A DNA stretch of 64,000 bases from Deltaproteobacteria bacterium (GTDB lineage Bacteria > Myxococcota > Kuafuiibacteriia > Kuafuiibacteriales > Kuafuiibacteriaceae): positions 1 to 64,000 of the forward strand of contig JACKEN010000008.1 in assembly GCA_020632995.1 (NCBI GenBank). The letters run 5' to 3'. A program made the position numbers and the translations under genes. Shown piece by piece: positions 17,662 through 25,890 of this stretch; the stretch's first letter is position 1, and every line of letters begins with the position of its first letter. The notes beneath the pieces were generated by a model. That model ran no database searches. It saw nothing but the letters and a program-made list of their open reading frames with translations, and was not told the DNA's origin.

Positions 17662-18080
17662 AGATCTACCACTCCGTCGGCTCGCACTTCTTCGGTGTCA
17701 TCGGAAATCACCTCATCCACGAGGGTGATCCGCGGGACCTCTCGGAGTTCGATCAGCTGATCGACAGCTTGGTTGCAGATGCGCGGTTGCTCGGTCACGA
17801 AGAGGCCCTCCGCATGACCTACGCCCACCTGCTCTCGAAGCCCGACTACGACATCGACCGCTTCTTCGTGTTGGGCCTGTGGGAAGACGACACCGTGCTC
17901 CGGCAGCTCCTGGAGCACTTCTACCGCCGCGGCTGGCCCGACGCGCCGTGGCCCCTGAAGTGGGAGGACTACGCCGACGTCGAGCTCGTCGGCGCCCCCG
18001 GACCGACGTGGGCCCCTCGGACCCACCGCTGGGGCCCGGACGCGCCCCCGTCGGTCGCCGAGCGCGAGAAGAAGCGCTGA
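15291..18080 (+). repeat. 2.8-kb direct repeat, copy 2
   Basis: Partner of 8158-10946. The unit holds the large gene minus its extreme 5' end plus the complete small partner gene. Four kilobases of unrelated minus-strand genes lie between the copies. The two divergent patches here are near 17430-17565 and 17705-17805; the rest, including most third codon positions, is preserved. That implies recent duplication or continuing gene conversion. Confidence 0.9.
17658..18080 (+). CDS. Small partner protein of copy 2, candidate immunity protein
   Basis: A 140-residue homologue of the protein at 10524, starting with GTG that overlaps the upstream stop (GTGA). It is identical through most of its length, including KPDYDIDRFFVLGLW and the Trp/Pro-rich tail. 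It differs in the 17-45 region (HLIHEGDPRDLSEFDQLID here, HLITDGDPQDPSEFDQQID in copy 1). The divergent patch sits at the same level as the divergent patch in the end of the large partner, as expected if the two proteins recognise each other. No known family recognised. Confidence 0.6.
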   Translation: MKIYHSVGSHFFGVIGNHLIHEGDPRDLSEFDQLIDSLVADARLLGHEEALRMTYAHLLSKPDYDIDRFFVLGLWEDDTVLRQLLEHFYRRGWPDAPWPLKWEDYADVELVGAPGPTWAPRTHRWGPDAPPSVAEREKKR

Positions 18081-18085
18081 CCGCT

Positions 18086-18130
18086 GCTCGCCCTGTTCAC
18101 CAGGCTGGTTGCTGGTGCCCGAGGGCGAGC
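18086..18130 (+). terminator. Long nested hairpin after the second toxin-like locus
   Basis: GCTCGCCCT (18086-18094) pairs perfectly with AGGGCGAGC (18122-18130). Inside, CACCAG pairs with CTGGTG. It starts 5 bases after the stop of the small partner gene and copy 1 has nothing like it. No T-run follows, so it may act as a transcript-end stabiliser rather than an intrinsic terminator. Confidence 0.45.
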
Positions 18131-18397
18131 GACGGCGTGGTCCGGACAAGGCAAGAAGTACTGCAGTCGACTCGTGCAGTCGAGCTTGCAGAGGCCTCCG
18201 CCGCGGCGTGACCGCGCCGACACTCGAATGCCGACCGGTGCCAAAGAGCGTGGCCCGGGGACGCGTCGTGACGCGGCCGTGACACGAATTCCTGAGGATC
18301 GTGCGGTGTGCGATCGCGGGTTTGATCGTGCGATCCCACGATGTGGCAGGTTGGCCTGCTGGCATGACGGATGCAGCCCGCGGTCGCCCAACCCACC
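18131..18397. other. Intergenic region upstream of the large lipoprotein gene
   Basis: No gene is seen. The stretch contains two direct TGCAGTCGA words (near 18160-18185) and several copies of a GTGCGATC/GATCGTGCG word between 18297 and 18345, which could be binding sites for the following gene. It is less GC-rich than the coding DNA around it. No promoter hexamers can be fixed with confidence. Confidence 0.4.
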
Positions 18398-21193
18398 ATG
18401 ATACTCGATAGACGTCTCGTGTTCTTCCTGGCTACGGCGGCCACCTTCTTGACCGGCTGTCCCGACGAGGGCAGCGGACTCGGCCCTGGGACCCACCCGG
18501 ACGGCGGCGCAGGCTCGGATGCTGGCGTCCCGGACGCCGACAGCCCCTACGCGGTGTTGCGCTTCGGCCGCTACACCCAGGGGCCCACCCGGGCCGTGCT
18601 CACCAGCCCATCGCTCGTCCTGCTCGGGCACGAGCTCGCGTACATCGAGCCAGAACTGTACGGACAGGTGGGCGAAGAGGCGGCGTCGCCCTGGCGCGGC
18701 GGCCTCATCACCCTGGATCCCGCCACCGGCGCGACGCGCCTGTACACCGAGGCGGATGGCTTGCCGGCGGCCGACGTCGAGGGGCCGGGTCGGGGGCCGG
18801 TCTCGATCTACGACCTCGACTGGATCGAGGAGGGCCAGTCCTTCGTGGCCGCGGGGTGGACCCATCTCATCCGCGGCGAGTGGTCAGCGGAGGGTGACTT
18901 GCACTTCACCGCGGTCCAACTCACCGCGCCGGGGGCTACGACCCCGGCCTTGATCAGCACCGTTGTGGCGTTGGCGAGCGAGATCGTCGTGGGCACGGAT
19001 CAGGGCTTCGTGGCCGTGAACAGGGACGACCTCGCCGTGCGTCGCTGGATCGCGACGGATGGTCTCCCCTGGACGCGGGCCCTCGTCCGCCTCGACGCGG
19101 ACACCGCCCTCGCGACCGCGGGGCCCGTCGGCACCCCCGAGGCCACGGACGCGCTCGTGATCGAGGCAGCCGCGGTCGCGGCGAGCCCGATCGCGGGTCC
19201 GGGTCCGGGCTACGTGCCGGTGACTGCGGCGTCGGTCGGCGGGGCGGCGGTGCTCTCCTACCGGCTCCCCGAGGGGCGCGGTGGCCTCTGGCAGGTGGAG
19301 GGTGATGGGGCCGGTGGCTTCGTCGCCCGGAGCTACGTCGAGGCCGACGTCCTGGCCGGCGCCTCCGCCGCGCCCTTCGTAGTGAACGCGATGGCCTACG
19401 ATCCCGTGCACCACCAGCTCGTCCTCGGTGGCGCCATCTCCGTGGCGGCGCCGGTCCGAACCGGTGGGCTCGCGGTGATCGAGCTCGGCCCCGACGGGCA
19501 CCTCCCGGACCCGGTGCGTGTGGCGCCGCTCATGGACCGGCGCGACCCGTACGCCCAGGTCCTGCCATGGCAAGTCGGGTTGCTCGAGGTGGACGCGGTC
19601 GGGCGGTGGTACGTGGCCGGCGTGTTCCTCTGCAACGAGCACCGGGCCGGGCTCACCGGGCTGTACCGTATCGAGCAAGGCGATGACGGGCCTCGCCTGG
19701 TGCGACCCATCCCGACCGGCGTCCGCGCCATCACCGCGGGTCCGGATGGCGCCTGGTGGCTGTCCCTGCGCGACGAGTCGCCCGGCCTGCGATGCTTCGG
19801 TCAGGAGGTGCAGCAGGGGGTCTGTCGTCTGCGCGCGGACGGCGCCTGCGAGCTGTACACCCCGAACCCGAACACCGACGACGCGATCCTCGCCAACGCA
19901 TCGGCTCGGAGGATCGCGTTCGGGGCTGACCCTGCCGATCGCAAGATGGCCTTCGCTACGGACCACGAGGCGACGTACGTTCGCGTCGGTGACGTGGCGG
20001 AGGTGCTCTCTACCCAGTTCGAGCCGGGGCTGAACCTCGACGCGACGTCGATCGCCTGGGGCGAGGGCAACGCGCTGTGGATCGGGTCGACGTTCGGCTG
20101 GGACAGCCTCCCGGGGTTCCCTGAGGACCAGGTCATCCTCGTCAACCGGCGCATCCCGCAGGGCCTCGGCTACATGGAGATCGACCCCACGAACGGTCGG
20201 ACCTCGAACCTGAGGCGATTCGTGCGCGCGGCGTCGGACCAGGTGGGGGGTCACGAGGAGATCGACGGGCTGTCCTCGAGCAATGTGCAAGCACTGTTGC
20301 CATTGACGGGTGGCGCGGTGCTGGTGGGCCTCGGGCCGGAGCGGGTAAGCGGACCACTTGATCACTTCTGGCCCGAGCTCGCGCCGACGAACGCGCCGGG
20401 AGGCATCGCCTGGGTTCGTGGTCGGAGCGTGGTCACGCTCGAGAGCGAGGGCCGCGCGCCCCTCACCGAGGTGGTGGCCTTCGCGCGGATGGGCGAGGCG
20501 GTGCTCGCGCTCGACGCGGCGCTCGGCGTGTTCGAGGTCGACGTCGAGGCGAAGACCGCGACCCAGGTCGTCGAGGCCCCCTGGAGCCAGGACGAGCGCG
20601 GCCTGTCGCTCGCGGTCTCACCGCAGGGGGTGCTGGCGGTGGGGACGACGCGCGGACTGTACCTGCAGGGCGGGGATGGCGCCCTGGCGCCTGTGGAGGT
20701 GAAGGGGCGCACGGGCTTCGTCAGCGCGGTGCGCTTCGAGGCCGACGGGGTGCTCCTGGCGGGCGGCGACGAGGGCCTGCTCCGGCTCGTCGCCGCGGGC
20801 GCCACGCCACCCGCGCTGGGCCCAACCGGGCCGCTCCCGCGGGAGCCCTGGCCGCTCTCCCTCGGCTGCAACGGGGAGGTAGGGTGCGTATGCGGGGGCC
20901 CCGACGACTGCGCCCCCGGGCTCGGGTGCGCGTGCTCGGACCTGAGCGACTGCCTCTGCGCCGCCCCGCTCGACCCGTGTGATCGAGATCCGGGCAGTGC
21001 GGGCTGCGCGTGCCGCCCCGAGGCCCAAGACTGCGCGCGCAACCTGGTCTGCACCTGCGTGGACGAGGACTGCGCCTGTCAGCCAGAGTCGGTCGACTGT
21101 ACGCAGGACTGCACGTGCGGGACGGCCAGCGGGTGCCCGGAGGCGATGCACTGCGAAGGGGGCATCGCCGGCTTCTCGTGCGTGCCCGACTGA
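18398..21193 (+). CDS. Large lipoprotein with propeller-like repeats and Cys-rich tail
   Basis: A 931-residue protein. ATG at 18398 is chosen because it gives a clean lipoprotein signal peptide with lipobox LTGC (Cys near 21), followed by a Gly/Asp/Ala linker. The middle 750 residues contain repeats such as ADGLPAADVEG, TDGLPWTRALV and DGLSSSNVQALLP. These look like the blades of two-component-type sensor propellers. The last 75 residues are very Cys-rich (CVCGGPDDCAPGLGC and similar). It is likely surface-exposed and anchored in the outer membrane. Ligand and role are unknown. Confidence 0.75.
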   Translation: MILDRRLVFFLATAATFLTGCPDEGSGLGPGTHPDGGAGSDAGVPDADSPYAVLRFGRYTQGPTRAVLTSPSLVLLGHELAYIEPELYGQVGEEAASPWRGGLITLDPATGATRLYTEADGLPAADVEGPGRGPVSIYDLDWIEEGQSFVAAGWTHLIRGEWSAEGDLHFTAVQLTAPGATTPALISTVVALASEIVVGTDQGFVAVNRDDLAVRRWIATDGLPWTRALVRLDADTALATAGPVGTPEATDALVIEAAAVAASPIAGPGPGYVPVTAASVGGAAVLSYRLPEGRGGLWQVEGDGAGGFVARSYVEADVLAGASAAPFVVNAMAYDPVHHQLVLGGAISVAAPVRTGGLAVIELGPDGHLPDPVRVAPLMDRRDPYAQVLPWQVGLLEVDAVGRWYVAGVFLCNEHRAGLTGLYRIEQGDDGPRLVRPIPTGVRAITAGPDGAWWLSLRDESPGLRCFGQEVQQGVCRLRADGACELYTPNPNTDDAILANASARRIAFGADPADRKMAFATDHEATYVRVGDVAEVLSTQFEPGLNLDATSIAWGEGNALWIGSTFGWDSLPGFPEDQVILVNRRIPQGLGYMEIDPTNGRTSNLRRFVRAASDQVGGHEEIDGLSSSNVQALLPLTGGAVLVGLGPERVSGPLDHFWPELAPTNAPGGIAWVRGRSVVTLESEGRAPLTEVVAFARMGEAVLALDAALGVFEVDVEAKTATQVVEAPWSQDERGLSLAVSPQGVLAVGTTRGLYLQGGDGALAPVEVKGRTGFVSAVRFEADGVLLAGGDEGLLRLVAAGATPPALGPTGPLPREPWPLSLGCNGEVGCVCGGPDDCAPGLGCACSDLSDCLCAAPLDPCDRDPGSAGCACRPEAQDCARNLVCTCVDEDCACQPESVDCTQDCTCGTASGCPEAMHCEGGIAGFSCVPD

Positions 21194-21211
21194 AGGAGGT
21201 GCGCTGGCGTC

Positions 21212-21270
21212 CGAGGGGGTGCTCGACGATCGCGCGCTCGAGCAGGCAGCCGTGTCGCGGGTAGGGGAAG
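21212..21270 (-). pseudogene. Fragment of a second copy of the 623-residue protein gene
   Basis: These 59 bases match 23782-23840 with few differences. Read on the minus strand they give FPYPRHGCLLERAIVEHPL, against FPYPGQGGLLERAIVEHAL in the intact gene. No further part of that gene is recognised nearby, so this is a remnant left by a duplication and deletion. It begins just after the stop of the large lipoprotein gene. Confidence 0.7.
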
Positions 21271-21366
21271 CTGGCGATCTGGGAGGAGCGCCGCCTCCTC
21301 GATCCGGTCCGTGAGCCCACGCACGTTGGGCCAGCGGCGCGGCGGCCGGGGTATACTCGAGTGGTC

Positions 21367-23517
21367 ATGTCCCGCATCGGTCATTTCGCACTCTTCGCGT
21401 TGGCCCTCGGTGCCGCTTGTGGCGACGTGACCCAACCCCTCGAACCGACCGAGCGGTGCGAGGCGGGAGAGCACGTCCGCAATCACGCCTGCGTCGCCTG
21501 CCCGGACGGCACGATCCGCGAGGGGGGCGATCCGGCCGAAGGGCCGGATACGACCTGCAAAGCGGTCCCGCGCTGTGCCGAGGACGAGCGGGTGCTCGAC
21601 GGCCAGTGCCTGAGCTGTCCGGAGGGTCAGAGCAACGACGCTGGCGACGATCCGAGCGGCCCCGACACCGACTGTGAGCCGCCCCCGCCGCCCCCGGAGG
21701 CCTGCCTCGCCGACCACCGGGTCGAGGCCGGCGCCTGTGTGCCCTGCTCCGACGGCCTTACCAACGAGGCCGGCGATGATCCCGGCGGTCCCGACACGAT
21801 GTGCGACCCTCGGCTCGAACCGTGTCGCGAACGCAGGCACGTCGAGGCCGGCCGGTGTGTGCCGTGTCCGAACGGGACCTACAACGAGGCGGGCGACGAT
21901 CCATACGGCCCCGATACCTCCTGCGAGCCCATCAACTACTGCCTCGAGGACGAGCGGGTCGAGGCGGGGGTCTGCGTACCCTGCCCCGATGGCTACACCA
22001 ACGAGGCCGGCGACGACCCCACCCGCTCCGACACCGTCTGCAACCGGCCCGGCTTCTGCGCCGAGGACGAGCGGGTCGAGAACGGCGCCTGCGTCCCATG
22101 TCAAGATGACTTGCGCAACGAGGCGGGTGACGACCCGCTCGGACCGGACACGGCCTGCCACGACCTGTGCACCCACGTCCTCGGGGTCGACTGCGAGACC
22201 TTCGAGGATGCCTACCTGAAGTCCGACGCTCCTGAGGCGTGGGCCACCTTCGGGTCGGCGCTCGCGCTGAGCGCGGACGGGAACACCCTCGCGGTCGGGG
22301 CCTTTGGGCAGGACGGACCCCTTCCAACCGATCCCGACGTCTATCCCCCCTACAACAGCGGGGCCGTCTACCTGTTCACCCGCACGGCGACCAGCTGGGT
22401 ACTCGAGGCCGAGCTCGAGCCCGAAGCCCCGGTCGCTGGCGACAATTTTGGTTTCGCGGTCGCCCTGGACCGCGACGGTGACACCCTGGCGGTGGGCGCC
22501 CGCTTCATGGAGAGCGCTGGTCCAGGGGGCCTGGGCCAAGCAGGCGCGGTCTTCGTCTACGCCCGCACCGGGGCTGGCTGGAGCCTCGGCGCCCGGGTCG
22601 AGCCGAGCCTGCCCGAGGCAGGGAGCCGCTTCGGGTCCGCGGTCGCCCTCAGCGACGACGGGACGCTGCTCGTCGCCAGCGCTCCCTTCGAAGACAGCCT
22701 CGCTCGCGACAGCGGCGCCGCGTTCGTGTTCGCCCAGGTGGGCCCCGGCTGGAGCGAGCAGGCGAAGCTGAAGGCCTCGAACGCCGGAGAGACGGATTGG
22801 TTCGGAGAAGCGCTGGCCCTCGATGCCGCGGGTGACACCCTGGTGGTGGGCAGCAGGCGAGAGCGCAGCAACGCCACCACCATCGACGGCGATCAGACCG
22901 ACGACTCAGCCTCGATGCGCGGCGCGGCCTACGTATTCGTGCGCGCGGGGACGAGCTGGAGCCAACAGGCCTACCTCAAGGCGCCCGACCACTACGAGGC
23001 GTGGTTCAGCACCGCCATCGCGCTGAGCTCCGACGGTGACCAGCTGGCGGTCTCCTGCCCCGTCGTGGGTGGCACTCACGGGCTCATCTATCTCTTCGAG
23101 CGAAACGGCAACCAGTGGAGCCGGGGCCCGACCCTCGCTGCTCGGAACAACCGCGAGCTCGGTACCTCGCTGGTGATGAGCGGTGACGGCAACACCCTCG
23201 TCGCTGCGGCCGAGTACGAGGAGAGCGGGGCCACCGGGCTGGACGGTGATCGGGAGGACACCTCCGCCTTTGGGGCCGGCGCGGTCTTCGTGTTCCGACG
23301 CGACCCGGTCGGGTGGGCGCCCGCGGTGTACCTCAAAGCCTCCAACACCGACGAAATGGACTGGTTCGGCCACAGCCTCGCCGTCAGCGACGACGGCCGG
23401 ACCCTCGCCATCGGCGCGATCCTCGAGGACGGCGCCTCGGCGGGAGTGGACGGCGACCAATCGGACAACTCGGTCGAAGCTGCGGGGGCAGTCTACGTCC
23501 GGCAGATCGCGCCTTGA
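21367..23517 (+). CDS. FG-GAP-repeat lipoprotein with N-terminal Cys-rich tandem repeats
   Basis: The 716-residue protein has a lipoprotein signal peptide ending GAAC (Cys near 17). Residues about 28-270 are six tandem repeats of about 40-45 residues, each with the plan C..DERV..G.C..C..G..NEAGDDP.GPDT.C. From about 290 to the end there are about seven FG-GAP repeats (FGSALALSADGNTLAVGA, FGFAVALDRDGDTLAVGA, FGHSLAVSDDGRTLAIGA), the integrin-alpha-type beta-propeller. It is probably a surface adhesion or binding protein. GTG at 21361 is an alternative start, but ATG 21367 gives the better signal peptide. Confidence 0.85.
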   Translation: MSRIGHFALFALALGAACGDVTQPLEPTERCEAGEHVRNHACVACPDGTIREGGDPAEGPDTTCKAVPRCAEDERVLDGQCLSCPEGQSNDAGDDPSGPDTDCEPPPPPPEACLADHRVEAGACVPCSDGLTNEAGDDPGGPDTMCDPRLEPCRERRHVEAGRCVPCPNGTYNEAGDDPYGPDTSCEPINYCLEDERVEAGVCVPCPDGYTNEAGDDPTRSDTVCNRPGFCAEDERVENGACVPCQDDLRNEAGDDPLGPDTACHDLCTHVLGVDCETFEDAYLKSDAPEAWATFGSALALSADGNTLAVGAFGQDGPLPTDPDVYPPYNSGAVYLFTRTATSWVLEAELEPEAPVAGDNFGFAVALDRDGDTLAVGARFMESAGPGGLGQAGAVFVYARTGAGWSLGARVEPSLPEAGSRFGSAVALSDDGTLLVASAPFEDSLARDSGAAFVFAQVGPGWSEQAKLKASNAGETDWFGEALALDAAGDTLVVGSRRERSNATTIDGDQTDDSASMRGAAYVFVRAGTSWSQQAYLKAPDHYEAWFSTAIALSSDGDQLAVSCPVVGGTHGLIYLFERNGNQWSRGPTLAARNNRELGTSLVMSGDGNTLVAAAEYEESGATGLDGDREDTSAFGAGAVFVFRRDPVGWAPAVYLKASNTDEMDWFGHSLAVSDDGRTLAIGAILEDGASAGVDGDQSDNSVEAAGAVYVRQIAP

Positions 23518-23551
23518 GGGAGGCGGAGGCGCACGCGCGTCGGTCCGGAAC

Positions 23552-25423
23552 TCAGAGCGCGTTCGTGTCGACGAGGAACTGCGGGTTCCGCATCGAGCGG
23601 ACCTCGCGCTCGGTGGCCTTCCAGTCGTGGTCGCCGAAGACCGAGGCGGCCTCCACGAGCAGGGAGGGCGCGAGCTCGTAGCGGGTGTCCGCGCGCCACT
23701 CGCCGGGCAGGCCCATGTCCTGGATGTGGCCCGAGAGATACGGGCTGAGGGCGAGCTTGGCCCCCATCGCCTTGGCCTTCTCGAGGGCGTGCTCGACGAT
23801 CGCGCGCTCGAGCAGGCCACCTTGCCCCGGGTAGGGGAAGTCGGACTTCATGCCCTCGAGGAAGAGCAAGGGCGCTTTCGTCTGGGGGTCCGCGAACAGG
23901 CGCAGGTAGGCGCGGCCCGCGAAGTTCGGCCAGCGTGGGTCCTTGGCGAGCAGGACCTGGTTTCGGGCGTTGATGAAGCAGGCCAGGGCGCAGTGCGGCA
24001 TCACGTCGAAGCCGTGGCTGGGGCCGCCGACCTTGGTGGCCCAGAAGATCTCGTGGGGTTTCTCGGTGGCCTCGGTGGTGGTGAACGTGAGGCCGGGCTG
24101 GTCCGTGGGCTTGTTCACCGAGGTCGGCGTCAACCAGGCCTGCCGAGCCCGCGCGTCGAGGTGGGCGAGCTGGGCCTCGCTGCCCGCGTTGCCGACCCGC
24201 CACTCGGGGAAGCGGCCCTCGACCACCGCCTGGGTCAGGTCCCAGACGACGCGGTTCGTCTCCGCCTCGGGCACGCGGTGGCGGCGCATCCAGCCCGCCG
24301 CCCCCTCGTTGACGGCGCGGAGCGGCACGAAGGTCTCGTCCGCGAGGGCGGCCACGATGGCCTCGGGCACCACCGCCCAGCGCTTCACCTCGCCCTCGGG
24401 CACGCCGAGCTCGCGTCCGAACTCCAACAGGAGCTTCTTCTCGAGCTGGGCCACCGGGTCCTTGGCGCGGGCGGCTCGGGTGATGACGCTCCGCAAGGTG
24501 GCCTTCGACGCGTGCTGGCGGATCTTGCAGCGGAAGCCCGAGACGCGGTGGCCCCGGTACTCCTGGCGATCGCCCGCGCCCTTGGCGTGGTTGGCGTAGT
24601 CGGGGGCGTTGAGGGCCGCGTCGGCGAGCAGGGCGAAGCCGGCCACCGCGCGGTCGAAGGCGGGCCGCTCGGGCTCGGGCAGCTTGGCGCGGGCCCCGAC
24701 GAGGCTCGCGGCGACCGCGTCGTCGCCGAGGCGCGCGTCGAGCGCCGCGAGCGCCTGCTCGAAGGTGGCGACGTCGGCCGCGAACAGGGCCTTGGTCTCG
24801 GGCAGGCGCCGGACGTCCGGGGCGCGCCCGGCCTCGAGGCGCGGGGGCGGGCCCTTGAACTTCGGGGACAAGATCAGATCGCTGCCATGAACGTCGACGA
24901 TCTCCTTGCGCTGCGCGTCCGCCAGCGCGCGCATGGCGCCGAGCGACTCGACGTCGAAGACCGCGCCCAGCGCGCCCAACCCCTGCAAGCGGTCCGTCAG
25001 CTCGTCGATGGCGGCGATGATCTGGTTCCGCATGTCGAGCTCGTGTCGCGGGCTGCCGAGCCCCCGCGGGTCCGGCTCGAGGTAGGCCCCGAGCTGGGCG
25101 ACGCGGGTGAGCGCGAAGCTCGCGTCGTAGAGCGACTTGCCCGCGCTCCACGCCGCGTCGATCTCGGCCGGGGTCGCCTTTCGCAGGTTGGGCAGCGCGG
25201 ACCAGTCCACCGGCGAGTCGGGCGCGCGCCGCTCCGCCGCGAGCAGCCGCTCGCTGAAGGACAGGTGCGGGGTCGCGTCGGCCGGCCCGCCGGGAAGCAG
25301 GGCCTCGCCCTTCTCCAGCGCGACCGCGTGGTCCCGCTGCGCGTACGCCGCCTCCTGGAGCGCCTTCGCGCCCGCCTTCAGGGCCTGGGCGTCGATGCCG
25401 CCCCCTCTCGCGTTGACCTTCAC
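23552..25423 (-). CDS. 623-residue protein of unknown function, coupled to a TPR chaperone-like gene
   Basis: No family is recognised. The protein starts with GTG at 25423, overlapping the stop of the TPR gene (GTGA). It has no signal peptide or membrane helix. The N-terminal 280 residues are Ala-rich and helical. The C-terminal 200 residues look like a separate domain, with FWATKVGGPSHGFDV, CALACFINARNQVLL, and PYPGQGGLLERAIVEHAL followed by KAKAMGAKLALSP. That last part faintly resembles the acetyl-CoA-binding loop and helix of GNAT enzymes, without certainty. A fragment of a second copy lies at 21212-21270. Coupling to a secretion-chaperone-like TPR protein would fit an exported effector; this is inference. 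Confidence 0.55.
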   Translation of the reverse strand: MKVNARGGGIDAQALKAGAKALQEAAYAQRDHAVALEKGEALLPGGPADATPHLSFSERLLAAERRAPDSPVDWSALPNLRKATPAEIDAAWSAGKSLYDASFALTRVAQLGAYLEPDPRGLGSPRHELDMRNQIIAAIDELTDRLQGLGALGAVFDVESLGAMRALADAQRKEIVDVHGSDLILSPKFKGPPPRLEAGRAPDVRRLPETKALFAADVATFEQALAALDARLGDDAVAASLVGARAKLPEPERPAFDRAVAGFALLADAALNAPDYANHAKGAGDRQEYRGHRVSGFRCKIRQHASKATLRSVITRAARAKDPVAQLEKKLLLEFGRELGVPEGEVKRWAVVPEAIVAALADETFVPLRAVNEGAAGWMRRHRVPEAETNRVVWDLTQAVVEGRFPEWRVGNAGSEAQLAHLDARARQAWLTPTSVNKPTDQPGLTFTTTEATEKPHEIFWATKVGGPSHGFDVMPHCALACFINARNQVLLAKDPRWPNFAGRAYLRLFADPQTKAPLLFLEGMKSDFPYPGQGGLLERAIVEHALEKAKAMGAKLALSPYLSGHIQDMGLPGEWRADTRYELAPSLLVEAASVFGDHDWKATEREVRSMRNPQFLVDTNAL

Positions 25424-25740
25424 TCTTTGCTCCTCGAAGCGAGCGCGGTGTCGAGCTCACCCAACGTCTTCTGCGCGATCTCCGACCACCTCAGGGCGAG
25501 GTCCTCCTGCCCGAGCCGCGCGTGGCAGCGCGCGCGCATCAGGGCGTCGAGGGGCTGCACGTCACCGAGCAGCGCGAGGACCTCGAGCGCGGTCACGCAC
25601 TCGGCCCACTTGCCCGCCTCGTAGAGGGCCTCGGCCTGTCGCCGCACCGCCGCGACGTGGCGGGGCGCGACCTCGAGGGCCTGCTCCAGCGGCGCGCCCG
25701 CGAGCGCGGCGGCGAGGGCTTTGGGGATGTCGGTCGCCAA
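25420..25740 (-). CDS. Small TPR protein, SycD/LcrH-type secretion chaperone-like
   Basis: The 106-residue all-helical protein has about two to three TPR units (AEALYEAGKWAECVTALEVL, then MRARCHARLGQEDLALRW). Size and the A-x-x-LYEAGKW phrasing resemble class II type III secretion chaperones of the SycD/LcrH kind. Those hold hydrophobic translocators or effectors before export, though generic small TPR proteins look the same. It is the first gene of a two-gene unit, overlapping the 623-residue gene by 4 bases, so that protein is the likely partner. No type III apparatus gene is in this window. Confidence 0.55.
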   Translation of the reverse strand: MATDIPKALAAALAGAPLEQALEVAPRHVAAVRRQAEALYEAGKWAECVTALEVLALLGDVQPLDALMRARCHARLGQEDLALRWSEIAQKTLGELDTALASRSKE

Positions 25741-25890
25741 AGGTGGTCGAAATGTCGGGGATATGCCTACTCGAAGTCAACCCGTGGAGGGGCGGAAGGG
25801 CGGCCGGACGGGTCGGCGGGCGGGGTCCTGAGTCACGCTGAGCAGGCCTGCCGCGAACTGCACCATTGGTGACCGACGGAGGGCAGGGCT

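Noticed and set aside
23183..25624. 813-codon plus-strand ORF over the 623-residue gene
   Set aside because: Starts inside the FG-GAP gene; composition is antisense-type (Arg/Gly/Ala/His-rich). The minus-strand frame has coupled starts and a sensible protein.
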